DNA of 64,000 nt from Bradyrhizobium sp. CCBAU 051011 (lineage in GTDB: Bacteria; Pseudomonadota; Alphaproteobacteria; Rhizobiales; Xanthobacteraceae). The translations under genes were made by a program, and so were the position numbers. This document shows, one piece after another, positions 9,099 through 17,380 of the stretch; position 1 is the stretch's first letter; each line of letters opens with the position of its first letter. The stretch is taken from the NCBI RefSeq assembly GCF_009930815.1, contig NZ_CP022222.1:4630501-4694500 (forward strand). The letters run 5' to 3'. The notes under the pieces were generated by a model that saw only the letters and a program-made list of their open reading frames with translations, searched no databases and had not been told where the DNA came from.

Positions 9099-10079
9099 TT
9101 ATCGCCAATCGTCGATGATGTAGGCGCCGGGGCGGCAATAGCCGGGATCGTTCTGTCTGTGCATGGTCACGCCCTGAATTTCGCTGCGAAATCCGCGGGC
9201 GACGAGATGCCGATAGGCTTCGTGGCGCGCCATGTTCGCGCCAGCCAGCAAGTTCGACATGCCGGCAGCGACCGCTAAAGCCTCGCACGCGTCGAGCAGC
9301 CGAAGATAGTCGTGTTCGGCCGATCCTCCGTCGCGAGCTGCACCGAATTTAACGAAGCAGGTGTCTGCGCCGGCTTCGCTGCGCGGCCCGTAGTGACACA
9401 CTGCGAACGCCGCGATGTCACGGGCACCTTCAACCAAAACTGTATCACCCAAACCCTGCGCATGCGTCGCGCCTATCTCGCCGGATAGGTCGAGACCCGG
9501 GTAAACCGTTTCAGCTACGTCCCGGCACGATTGGAGAGCCTGCTCTCGCTGCGCTTCGCTTAACTCGCTGAAGCGCAACCATCCGGCTGCCGCTTGCCGC
9601 ACCGCTTTTGCCGACATGATTGCTGTGAGGAAACGCGCGTAAAAGCCGTATTTTTGATATAGGGCGATATGCTTCGCGCTATCTGAGAATGTGAATAACC
9701 CGACATGCCGCGTATTCCAGGCACTGAATTGCTCCATGGTTTTCGCAAGCAGTACTCGGGCGATACCTCGCTCCTGGAGATCAGGATGCACAGTCAAGGG
9801 ACCGAAGAAGCCGACGCTTCCCCAATTGGTGACAAAGTTGGAGCCGACTAATTTTCCATCTAGCGTCGCGCCGAATGAGGCCACGTGAGCCGCGCGCTGG
9901 CGGCCATAGATGTAGTCCCGATCGGCCCAGAACGTCTCCGGGTCCGGAGCCCCAAGGAAGGTCCCAAAGGCAAGACGGAAAATCCGCGCAGCTTCCGGCA
10001 AGTCTCTTTCATCGAGTTTGCCCACCACCGCGCGCCTTGCGTTCGGACCAATGTTCTCGCTGGCATTATGATCTGACAT
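9099..10079 (-). CDS. GNAT-family N-acetyltransferase
   Basis: 326 aa from the ATG at 10079, which has AAGGAAGG six bases upstream; a longer open frame exists but lacks this site. The GNAT acetyl-CoA-binding region is visible as GFFGPLTVHPDLQERGIARVL, followed by LFTFSDSAKHIALYQKYGFYARF. The C-terminal half (about 150 aa) has no family I can name and contains a second GNAT-like stretch ending RGFRSEIQGVTMHRQND, so this may be a double-GNAT protein. The substrate is unknown. It is convergent with amiE and separated from it by a repeat. Confidence 0.75.
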   Translation of the reverse strand: MSDHNASENIGPNARRAVVGKLDERDLPEAARIFRLAFGTFLGAPDPETFWADRDYIYGRQRAAHVASFGATLDGKLVGSNFVTNWGSVGFFGPLTVHPDLQERGIARVLLAKTMEQFSAWNTRHVGLFTFSDSAKHIALYQKYGFYARFLTAIMSAKAVRQAAAGWLRFSELSEAQREQALQSCRDVAETVYPGLDLSGEIGATHAQGLGDTVLVEGARDIAAFAVCHYGPRSEAGADTCFVKFGAARDGGSAEHDYLRLLDACEALAVAAGMSNLLAGANMARHEAYRHLVARGFRSEIQGVTMHRQNDPGYCRPGAYIIDDWR

Positions 10080-10266
10080 GATCACCTTCCTTTGAGAACT
10101 AACTTTGGAAGTGGCCACAGTAGCGACGATAGCAGCTCAGGTACTCGCAATCCAAGCAAGCCGAGGTTGATCAAGCGGGGCCGATGTCGCCTGATGCGTA
10201 AGGATAGCTGCCATTGGGTATGGACGTCAGCTCATGGGCCACAAGCCGACATTCGGAGACGAGGGC

Positions 10267-10946
10267 TCAGTCCGCGTATGTTCCGTAAACATAGTCGCGA
10301 GCAAACAACCTTGGTGGTCCACCTGCAACGAAGTGGCCAAGATCGTGCGCGATCTCTTTCATTCCCCGTGGGGAGTCAAAAAAGCGTTCGGAAAGCGCCG
10401 TTGTGCTCGCGAAATGCAGTTCCGCAACACCGCCGATCTTTGGCGCATCCTCGGATGGATGTTCCTCGACCCACCATTGGATATATCGGCTTGCCCCTTC
10501 GTGAACCTCGACCGCCAGAGGCGCATGACGAGCCCAGCTTCGCCGAATTGCAGTCTCCGGGAGGTCGTCGTGGAAGATCAAACCACGTAAGTATTTATAC
10601 CGTTGGATGGCCTCCCATCTACAATAGAGCCGTCGTCTTTGATGACCTTACGCGTGACGCGATAAACGTGGTCGAGATCAACCCATTCTCTTAAACCTGC
10701 GAGGAAAGCGTTTGAGGGTAACAGAGCGTGTCCTTGGAGTATGGCGGCATCATATGAGGGCCAAGGAACACTGTTGCTCGCGTCCAGCCTCATTGCTGGT
10801 GGTAAAAAGAAACTGGATGGCGGTGGCTCATTTAGGCTGGCGACGCAATAACCGGAGGCGCTCTCTTCGAGCTGTGCCAGTAGCCAACGTCGGAAGGTCG
10901 TCGCATCGCGATCTTGACGAACGCGCAGGAAGGACATGATGGGCAT
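10267..10946 (-). pseudogene. EthD-like protein split by a frameshift
   Basis: Two minus-strand frames overlap by four bases: 10946-10578 (122 codons, ATG behind GGGGAG) and 10581-10267 (104 codons, apparent TTG start). The second half carries EthD-type text: RRSWARHAPLAVEVH, SRYIQWWVEE, FDSPRGMKEIAHDLGHF. Its frame stays open upstream as RYKYLRGLIF, which follows smoothly after SNG of the first frame if one base has been lost near 10595. This suggests a single ancestral protein of about 225 aa now broken, or a sequencing error. The alternative is two overlapping genes. EthD-type proteins are ferredoxin-like dimeric barrel proteins with unclear roles in degradation pathways. Confidence 0.5.
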
Positions 10947-11075
10947 AGCTTCTCCCCAGAAACAAAGTCTTGCCGTGCACAGCTAACCGCCTAGTAGCCG
11001 ATGTCCGCAAGGGGGCCAGAAGCTGCCGAAACGAGCTATTCGGCGTTGTTCGTGCGCGGCGTGCTGTTCTGGCCA

Positions 11076-11300
11076 TCACGCTAACAACCTTTGCAAAAAA
11101 TAGCCGCTGATTTGCCCGAGCATCATGCCAATACCCATGATTGCCAGTGCGCCAAGGCTGCGGAGTTGACGGGCAAGCCAACCAAGGTCCGGCTTTCGTA
11201 GCGAAAAGAGCTGGTAGCCAACCGCGAAGCCGCCCACTCCGCCAATCAGCCCACCAACGACTTGAAGGATTGGAAAGGGACCTATCATCACGCCTGACAT
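11076..11300 (-). CDS. Small membrane protein, unknown function
   Basis: 74 aa from ATG 11300, preceded by GGAGCTAAT. Two hydrophobic segments are visible, one in the first third (ILQVVGGLIGGVGGFAVGY) and one at the C-terminus (LGALAIMGIGMMLGQISGYF), joined by a basic loop, so both ends probably face the same side of the inner membrane. I do not recognise a family. It stands alone in a low-density accessory stretch. Confidence 0.55.
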   Translation of the reverse strand: MSGVMIGPFPILQVVGGLIGGVGGFAVGYQLFSLRKPDLGWLARQLRSLGALAIMGIGMMLGQISGYFLQRLLA

Positions 11301-11339
11301 ATTAGCTCCGCCCTTTGTAACATGAACCGGCCGCCGATG

Positions 11340-11470
11340 TCCCAAATGGGTCAGACTCGGAAGTCAGGCGACGCAATCGCGACTTCCGTTCTTCTCTCAA
11401 CAACAGACATTCCTGCGTCCGGTTGTGACGTCCGAAAAGTGCCAGGAGCGGGGCATTCATTTCGCTCTCG
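11340..11470. repeat. Diverged dispersed repeat, family D, copy 1
   Basis: Contains the phrase GACGTCCGAAAAGTGCCAGG near 11427-11446, matching CCGAAAAGTGCCAAGAGG in the copy at 12385-12500 and related text at 13905-14025. It looks like a decayed non-coding repeat; open frames across it carry no family text. Confidence 0.4.
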
Positions 11471-11478
11471 CGGATGGG

Positions 11479-11916
11479 CTAGCTCCGCCCGCGGGGGCCC
11501 TGCGGCGGCTGAGGATTGTTGGCGGGATTGGTATCGTACTTGGATATTCGCTTGATGAGCCCGCTAGTGGCGAGCGGCTGCAAGTCCGCCTCCAGCGCGT
11601 CAGCAATCTCCTTGGCATAGACCTCCCGGTCGTCCACGTAGACTGTAAAGGATCTCAAATACTTTTCCTTCTTCGCCGGATTTTCGATCGTCGCCTTCGT
11701 CCACTGGTAGAGCGGATAGTTTTCGACGCCGTGCTCTTCTGCTGCGGCGACATACTCCGCAAAGGCGTCGAACTGGCATTTCAGCGCAGCGCTATGCTCG
11801 GCGAGGATATCGAACAGCGACGTCAGTGCCGGAACACGGTGTTTTCGGCGTACCGATTCCGCCGTGGCAGAATCGTTCAGATCGAACCTAACCTGGTACT
11901 GCCACTGAGAAGTCAC
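11479..11916 (-). CDS. Hypothetical protein, unknown family
   Basis: 145 aa if the GTG at 11916 is used; a TTG at 11964 would add 16 residues and neither has a strong ribosome site. The sequence is rich in charged residues and probably soluble and helical (DILAEHSAALKCQFDAFAEY, KYLRSFTVYVDDREVYAKEI), ending in a Pro/Gly-rich tail. Composition looks protein-like rather than random, but I recognise no domain. It may be a relic of a mobile or phage-derived segment. Confidence 0.45.
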   Translation of the reverse strand: MTSQWQYQVRFDLNDSATAESVRRKHRVPALTSLFDILAEHSAALKCQFDAFAEYVAAAEEHGVENYPLYQWTKATIENPAKKEKYLRSFTVYVDDREVYAKEIADALEADLQPLATSGLIKRISKYDTNPANNPQPPQGPRGRS

Positions 11917-11968
11917 GCGAGTCTCGCATTCTGTGGCACCCGCCTTGTCCCTTTCCGATCGCAAGGCG

Positions 11969-12166
11969 CTACCGCTTCCTCACGAGCAGGTCCGGCACAC
12001 GTGTGTCAAGAGCTGGTCGCAATGTCAGGCCGACCGTTTTCGATGGCCGCGTCGTAATCTTCATCATGTAGATCGCGCCGGGGCTCGGGCCTGCATCCTC
12101 GACCACGCGCGTGGTGCGTGCCACAAGATCGAGTGTGAGCGCCATCTCTCGAAGCGTTGTCGGCAT
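11969..12166 (-). CDS. Small hypothetical ORF
   Basis: 65 codons from ATG 12166 with AGGGACAG upstream. No domain is recognisable and composition is only weakly protein-like. It precedes the 11.5-11.9 kb hypothetical gene on the same strand and may be coupled to it. It could equally be spurious. Confidence 0.25.
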   Translation of the reverse strand: MPTTLREMALTLDLVARTTRVVEDAGPSPGAIYMMKITTRPSKTVGLTLRPALDTRVPDLLVRKR

Positions 12167-12384
12167 AAAGCTGTCCCTATCGGGAGGCGATGAAAACTAC
12201 TGCATTTTGCTCCAGCTTAGCGGAGCGCATACTAGACCTCCTTGGAGCTAATCGGAATCTATAGAAGGCAGTGGAATTCTGGCAGTGTTCCTGTCATAGG
12301 CAGGGGCCTTGCGTGACAGGACGGAGCGAACCTCACGCGACAAAGCTCGCGAATTACAAGACGCCGCGTCCGCACTCGCTAACG

Positions 12385-12510
12385 TCTCCTTCGGATCAAT
12401 CGCGTCATCTTGGTCGTCGGCCGACTACTTCCGGTCTTCCCCCAACTGCGGACATTACGCAACGGGACCACCACTTCCGAAAAGTGCCAAGAGGCGAAGT
12501 GGCGCTTTTC
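12385..12510. repeat. Diverged dispersed repeat, family D, copy 2
   Basis: Shares TCAATCGCGTCA, ACTTCCGGTCT, a GGACAT-like core and the GAAAAGTGCC block, in the same order, with 13905-14025. The stretch 12181-12539 holds no convincing gene, only this repeat. Confidence 0.5.
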
Positions 12511-12539
12511 GCGCTCGGAGCGCCAAGCCCACTATTCCA

Positions 12540-13838
12540 TCACTCGACCATAGCGCCGTAGACGAGGTTCTTGAACAAATGCCGGCTTTGCACGCGGGCG
12601 GTGGCACCTTGTGTCAGTTGGATGGCGAGCAGTTTTTCTTTGGGGTCTATGGTGAAGCTGGTTCCGAATATGCCGCCCCACATTGCATCGCCCTTTGAGC
12701 CCGGGCTCCAACCAAAACCGTCCTGCAGACGGACGGCGAAACCAAGTCCAAACCCGTAGCCAGGACCCGTTGAAGCTTCCGTGGAACCACCCATGCCAAC
12801 TAAATGGTTTTGCAGCATGAACTCTACAGTCTTCTTCGAGAGATACCGCCTGCCCTCGTACTCGCCACCGTTCAGGATCATTTGCAAAAACTTGAAGTAA
12901 TCTTCAGCAGTACCACACATGCCGGCGCCACCCTTCAAGTAGGACATCTTGATCTCGCTTTCGGTCCTGCAGAAGCGTAGTGAGAATTTCTTCAAGGGAT
13001 CGCTATCAAGCACCTCCGCCAACCGCGAGGCTTTCTCCCCCGGTACCCAGAATGCCGTGTCCTTCATGCCGAGCGGGCCGATGACCATTTCTTGCAGCAC
13101 AACGTCCAACGGCTTCTTTGTTGCGCGTTCAAGAAGGAGGCCCAGAACATCCACCGAGATCGAATAGAGAAAATTCGTGCCAGGTTGATAAGCTAGCGGG
13201 ATTTGTCCTAGCCGCTTCAACATCTCGTCGCCGGTGATATCTTGCTCGCCAGCCTCGACATTGGCCTGCTCGTAGGCGTCCTTCAGCCGTTTGGACTTCA
13301 TGGCGCCACCATAGAAGAAGCCCGATGTATGGCGCATGAGATCCTGGATCGTGACCGCCCGGTTCGCTGGCAGATCTTCGATCGTTGTGGTGCCGTCACC
13401 GTTCGTTCTGCTCACCTCGACTTTTAAATCCTTCAACTCGGGCAGGTACCGCGCGATCGGATCGTTGATCTTGAAGACACCTTGCTCGACCAGCATCATC
13501 GCCGCAACCGTCACGATCGGCTTAGTCATTGATGCCATGCGGAATATGCTGTCCTTCGCCATCGGCTTAGTCTTAGCGGCGTCTTGAAAGCCGTTTGCCT
13601 CGAAATGGACCAGCTCTCCGCGCCTGGCGATCAGCGTGACGGTGCCCGAGAACGTGCCGTTGGCCACCTCTCGCTTCATAACGCCCGCGATACGATCTAG
13701 TCGCTCGCGCGACATGCCCTGCGCAACGTCTTCACCAGCCTGCGCGAGCTGAGTCTGCTGTGCGTTTGCGGCGTATGGAAAGGTAACGCCGACCACTATC
13801 GCGGCAACCAGCGATGCTGAAGCAAGTGTCCTTCGCAT
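12540..13838 (-). CDS. Exported serine hydrolase, class C beta-lactamase/esterase fold
   Basis: 432 aa from ATG 13838, with GGGAGGGAACT directly upstream. An N-terminal signal peptide ends near AANAQ (about residue 27). The catalytic SxxK is S103-M-T-K106, and a tyrosine motif follows in FLYSISVDVLG. The fold family covers class C beta-lactamases, carboxylesterases and D-aminopeptidases. The C-terminus retains GDAMWGGIFGTSF where the third active-site motif should lie. It probably acts in the periplasm on an ester or amide; whether it opens beta-lactams cannot be told from sequence. Confidence 0.82.
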   Translation of the reverse strand: MRRTLASASLVAAIVVGVTFPYAANAQQTQLAQAGEDVAQGMSRERLDRIAGVMKREVANGTFSGTVTLIARRGELVHFEANGFQDAAKTKPMAKDSIFRMASMTKPIVTVAAMMLVEQGVFKINDPIARYLPELKDLKVEVSRTNGDGTTTIEDLPANRAVTIQDLMRHTSGFFYGGAMKSKRLKDAYEQANVEAGEQDITGDEMLKRLGQIPLAYQPGTNFLYSISVDVLGLLLERATKKPLDVVLQEMVIGPLGMKDTAFWVPGEKASRLAEVLDSDPLKKFSLRFCRTESEIKMSYLKGGAGMCGTAEDYFKFLQMILNGGEYEGRRYLSKKTVEFMLQNHLVGMGGSTEASTGPGYGFGLGFAVRLQDGFGWSPGSKGDAMWGGIFGTSFTIDPKEKLLAIQLTQGATARVQSRHLFKNLVYGAMVE

Positions 13839-13904
13839 AGTTCCCTCCCTCACAACCGATATTCCGATCACACTATACTACGTAGACAGCACTTTCCATC
13901 CGGG

Positions 13905-14025
13905 AGGATGTCGCCTTCGGGTCAATCGCGTCACTTCGGCGCTGCGCCGATCACTTCCGGTCTACCCCGATGAACCGACATCAGAACGGCCTGTTGGCAT
14001 GTCTCAAACGTGCCAATAGCAGGCA
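13905..14025. repeat. Diverged dispersed repeat, family D, copy 3
   Basis: Contains TCGGGTCAATCGCGTCACTT, CACTTCCGGTCTACCCCGAT and a GGCATGTCTCAAACGTGCC tail. It aligns in order with the copy at 12385 and brackets the serine hydrolase gene with it. Non-coding. Confidence 0.55.
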
Positions 14026-14054
14026 TACGACCGATGGCATATAAGGCCGCAAGC

Positions 14055-14627
14055 ATGAGGGGCAAGTTAGTCGGGAGACTGGCGGTGGGGAAGTCGAGCG
14101 ATACTATCGGTCGGTGGACCAAGGGCTACACACAATCTGAACTCGACCGAGCGCAACGCCGATTTGGTTTAGTCTTTCCGCCGGACCTAGTAGCCCTGTT
14201 GAGGCGGAAGCGGCCGGTGGATGGGCACGATTGGATGGACGACCGTGCGATAAGGCAGGCACTGGACTGGCCCTTCGAAGGGCTTCGTAAGTCCGTCGAG
14301 CAGGGGCAACTCTGGTGGCCTGAGTGGGGGAAGTTACCTTCCAGCGCCCGCGCTCGCGAGCAGGTTCTGCGGGAAGTGGTTTCCCGAGCACCTAAACTAA
14401 TCCCGCTGATTGGTCACCGATACTTGCCCGAGCAGCCGCATGAGGCAGGCAACCCCGTTTTTTCCATCTTCTACACCGATGCAATCTACTACGGTGCCAA
14501 TCTGAAGGACTATTTCGAAAGAGAGTTCACAAGCTGGAACAGCAAGCCTTGGCCTTCACAGATCAAATATGTTCCGTTTTGGTCCGACCTTGTCGAGCGG
14601 TTCGCGCAGAACCGAAATCACACCTAA
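14055..14627 (+). CDS. SUKH/SMI1-KNR4-like protein
   Basis: 190 aa from ATG 14055; in-frame ATG 14034 and GTG 14010 are alternatives and none has a strong ribosome site. Text such as YTQSELDRAQRRFGLVFPPD near the N-terminus, then LIPLIGHRYLP and a DAIYYGANLKDYF segment, matches the SMI1/KNR4 (SUKH) fold as I know it. Many SUKH proteins are immunity proteins for polymorphic toxins, but solitary copies with unknown roles are common and no toxin is visible nearby. It lies in the repeat-rich accessory stretch, which suggests horizontal origin. Confidence 0.6.
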   Translation: MRGKLVGRLAVGKSSDTIGRWTKGYTQSELDRAQRRFGLVFPPDLVALLRRKRPVDGHDWMDDRAIRQALDWPFEGLRKSVEQGQLWWPEWGKLPSSARAREQVLREVVSRAPKLIPLIGHRYLPEQPHEAGNPVFSIFYTDAIYYGANLKDYFEREFTSWNSKPWPSQIKYVPFWSDLVERFAQNRNHT

Positions 14628-14658
14628 TGAATGACCCGAAGCGGCGGCCTCGCATGTC

Positions 14659-15333
14659 CTACTTTGTTTCGAGGTGGGAGAAGCGAAAATTGCAGTGGCT
14701 GGCGCCGCCGGCCAGCGTTTGGGTTCGTTCCAAACGAATGCCGCGCGTTGCGTAGGCCTCGAAATCAAGTCCGCAAATGTGTGGGAGGATTTCTTTATCT
14801 CCGTGACGAGCGGCGAATTTGCAGAAGCCACAAGCCTTGTAATCGATACCGAATTCAAAGCTGTCGCCGGGTCCTGGCTCGACGAAATCGTAGACAAAAT
14901 CCTCTGGATATTCGTTCGCCAGGCTTTTTGCTGCCTGTTCGCGTAGCAAGGACTGGTTCTCCCGAGACAAGAATTGACGTCCCGAAGCGAGCCGTTCGGC
15001 CTCCGGCACGGTCAGCAATTGAGCCTTGTAACTTTCTCGCTCGAATTCGCCAATTATCGGGAGAGCAACGCCATGCCGCCGGAGCACGCGCCCGATAGCC
15101 ATAAAGCCCATCAAGCGGATGAAGAAGTCGCTCATGCGGCTAGCCGCACCTCCGACATAAGGCATTTGGCTGAGCACGATTTCGAACTCATCCATCACAT
15201 CTTGTCTGACCTTGTCCAAATCCGCGAGATGCGCGCGTTCGCGCAACATCGTCTCGGCAAGATCGAGGCGCTGGCGCATGGCGGCTTCCATTGCGCCGCG
15301 ATGCGCCTGATAGAATGGATGAATTTCGCCCAT
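14659..15333 (-). CDS. L-2-amino-thiazoline-4-carboxylic acid hydrolase-like protein
   Basis: 224 aa. The C-terminal half has the family text DFVEPGPGDSFEFGIDYKAC followed by FCKFAARHGDKEILPHICGLD, including several cysteines. Characterised members open the thiazoline ring of ATC to give S-carbamoyl-cysteine on the way to cysteine, but the family is broad. The N-terminal half is helical with a weak hydrophobic segment (FFIRLMGFMAIGRVL). It lies 27 bp after the RidA gene in the same direction, so a VOC-RidA-hydrolase operon is likely. Confidence 0.7.
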   Translation of the reverse strand: MGEIHPFYQAHRGAMEAAMRQRLDLAETMLRERAHLADLDKVRQDVMDEFEIVLSQMPYVGGAASRMSDFFIRLMGFMAIGRVLRRHGVALPIIGEFERESYKAQLLTVPEAERLASGRQFLSRENQSLLREQAAKSLANEYPEDFVYDFVEPGPGDSFEFGIDYKACGFCKFAARHGDKEILPHICGLDFEAYATRGIRLERTQTLAGGASHCNFRFSHLETK

Positions 15334-15360
15334 GAGATGTCCCCCCCGCAGGTACGCGTT

Positions 15361-15747
15361 TCATTCCGCGGCGATCGCCTCGATCTCCAGCAACCATTTG
15401 CCGTCGACTGTTTCGGCGATCATCACCGTGGAAGCCGGTTCGTTTCCTTGCAGCATCTTGCGGCGAATGGCGCGGTTGGCCAAGACCTGACTTTTGTCGG
15501 TTAGAAACGTATTGATCTTGACCAGGTGCTCGACGCCGAGGCCGGCGGCGGCGAGCACCGCGATGACGTTGCGCCAGGCTTGCTCGCACTGCGCCTCGAA
15601 ACCTTCGGGCACGCTGCCGTCGGAATTTTCCGGCACCTGTCCGCTGACGAACAGCAGTCGGCGATGCTGGCCAACTTCGAGCCCCATGCTGTAGCCGCTG
15701 GAAGGCGCGTGGACCGCCGCGGGATTATGCCTGATGATGTCTGCCAT
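15361..15747 (-). CDS. RidA/YjgF/YER057c family protein
   Basis: 128 aa from ATG 15747, preceded by AGGAGACAATCTGAC. The RidA pattern is clear: LFVSGQVPEN, EQAWRNVIAVLAAAGLGVEHLVKIN and a C-terminal LLEIEAIAAE. Related enzymes deaminate reactive enamine/imine intermediates or act in ring-cleavage pathways. The gene starts one base after the VOC gene ends, with its ribosome site inside that gene, so the two are translationally close. Confidence 0.85.
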   Translation of the reverse strand: MADIIRHNPAAVHAPSSGYSMGLEVGQHRRLLFVSGQVPENSDGSVPEGFEAQCEQAWRNVIAVLAAAGLGVEHLVKINTFLTDKSQVLANRAIRRKMLQGNEPASTVMIAETVDGKWLLEIEAIAAE

Positions 15748-15748
15748 G

Positions 15749-16618
15749 TCAGATTGTCTCCTGTTCGACGAATTCGAGCGCCAGACCATGCGACGCCGCG
15801 GGCGGGATCAGCAGCGCGGCGCCGGTCATCTCGAAGTCGACGCCGTTGTTTTTCAGTGCGCGCTTGGTCGCATCGAGATCGGTGACCGCCAGACGCGCGG
15901 CGCAAAAGCGCGGCGACGTATCGCCGGCGAGACCCGGCAGCCGGCGTGCGATCTCGGCCGGATCGAGCACGGTGATCCGATCACAGCTATCGCCGACCGT
16001 CAGCCGCCCGGGCACAGACTGGGCTTCGCTTTCCGTGACGCGCTCGAGGAAATCGCGGTGCGCCGCCGGCTCCTGCGCCGACATCACGACCTCGATCACG
16101 CGCAAGGCGCCGTTGGGGTGGCGCTGATAGTCGGGTTTCCAGAACAGTTCCGGCGGGTGACGCTGCTGGCAGGTGAAGAAGGCGATCCCGGGCATGGCGG
16201 GATTGGTGGCGAACGCCAGTGAAAATGCGACGCGCGCCGTGCCGCCGCCCGGCAGCACCGCATCGCGGCCAAAATCAAACGGCGCATAGGTACTGACGTG
16301 ATCGGCCTTGAAGCGCGCCGCATCGGCATGGGCGTCGGTGCTGTGCAAGGCCAGCATCGACATTCCCTCGGTGGTGGCCAGAAAATCCTGGTTGTGGGCG
16401 GCGAAGCTGAACTTATCAGGCGCGGCCGGCGGCACCGCGGCGGCGTCCGTGACGGCCAGCAACTCCAGAAAATTGTTCCCGAACATCGCCAGGCGGTTGC
16501 TGGTTCCGAACGGATGCACGCCGGTCGGCGTGAGGGTGAAGCCGAGCTTTTGCCAATCCAGCGCGGCCTGCGCCAGATCGCGGACACAAATGACGAGATG
16601 ATCGATACGGCGGGGCAT
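15749..16618 (-). CDS. VOC-family protein, glyoxalase-like
   Basis: 289 aa from ATG 16618 with GGAGATCCC upstream. It begins RRIDHLVICVRDLAQAALDW, the typical first beta-alpha unit of glyoxalase-like domains, and includes GNNFLELLAVTDAA and a second module near the C-terminus (ARLAVTDLDATKRALKNNGV). Proteins of this family bind a metal and act as lyases, dioxygenases or isomerases. It heads the VOC-RidA-hydrolase unit and is transcribed divergently from a LysR-type regulator 128 bp away. Confidence 0.75.
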   Translation of the reverse strand: MPRRIDHLVICVRDLAQAALDWQKLGFTLTPTGVHPFGTSNRLAMFGNNFLELLAVTDAAAVPPAAPDKFSFAAHNQDFLATTEGMSMLALHSTDAHADAARFKADHVSTYAPFDFGRDAVLPGGGTARVAFSLAFATNPAMPGIAFFTCQQRHPPELFWKPDYQRHPNGALRVIEVVMSAQEPAAHRDFLERVTESEAQSVPGRLTVGDSCDRITVLDPAEIARRLPGLAGDTSPRFCAARLAVTDLDATKRALKNNGVDFEMTGAALLIPPAASHGLALEFVEQETI

Positions 16619-16746
16619 GGGATCTCCGGAAATTGCAGACCGACCGTAACCGGCGGCATCAGCCCTCGGCAAAGCATTGTTGCTGCGGCTCTGCTCAAGA
16701 AAATCTATTGCAAGGCTGCGGCCTATCAGTGACAAACTGGACGGCG

Positions 16747-17373
16747 ATGACCTACATCCTTCCACCGCTCAATGCGCTACGCGCGTTCGAAGCCGCGGCG
16801 CGGCATCTCAGCTTCAAGCTCGCCGCGCACGAGCTGCATGTGACGCCTGCTGCCGTGGGGCAGCAGGTGAAATCGCTGGAGGCGCGCCTGGGCGTCCGCC
16901 TGTTCGAACGGCTGCATAAGCAGCTTGTCCTGACCGAGGCCGGCCAGGCCTATCTGCCAAGAATTTCCGACGGCTTTCGCCGTATTGCGGACGCAACGGT
17001 GCGACTGAAGCCGACGGGCGCGGCGCTGTTGCAACTGGGCGTGCACGGCAATTTCGATCTGCGCCGTCTGGCGCTGGCGGAGTTTCGCGCAGCCCACGAG
17101 GAAATCGGCTTGCGGGTGCTGCAGCCCGCCGGCTTGGCCGAGCTGATCGAGGGCAAGGTCGATGTGCTGATCGCGCGTGGGGTCGGCCACCATCCGGGCT
17201 ACCGCTGCGATCGCGTGACGGAGGGATCCGGGCTCGGCGACTGGCTGATTGCGCCCGCCGGCACCGCGGATTGTCCGGAAATCGCAAGTTTCCGAGATTG
17301 GCTGCGCGGTCTGCCCGCCGAGAATTCGCTCGGGCAGCAGCGTCGTCGTGTGGTCGGCATGATCAGAAGTTGA
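16747..17373 (+). CDS. Compact LysR-type transcriptional regulator (GcvA-like)
   Basis: 208 aa from ATG 16747, about 90 residues shorter than a normal LysR protein. The N-terminal helix-turn-helix is intact: LPPLNALRAFEAAARHLSFK, ELHVTPAAVGQQVKSLEARL and GVRLFERLHKQL. The effector domain is shortened but keeps GKVDVLIARGVG and the GcvA-like ending LIAPAGTADCPEIASFRDWL. It sits divergent to the VOC operon and one short gap before the aldo/keto reductase, so it probably controls one or both. Whether the short domain still binds a ligand is unknown. Confidence 0.75.
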   Translation: MTYILPPLNALRAFEAAARHLSFKLAAHELHVTPAAVGQQVKSLEARLGVRLFERLHKQLVLTEAGQAYLPRISDGFRRIADATVRLKPTGAALLQLGVHGNFDLRRLALAEFRAAHEEIGLRVLQPAGLAELIEGKVDVLIARGVGHHPGYRCDRVTEGSGLGDWLIAPAGTADCPEIASFRDWLRGLPAENSLGQQRRRVVGMIRS

Positions 17374-17380
17374 GGTGATC

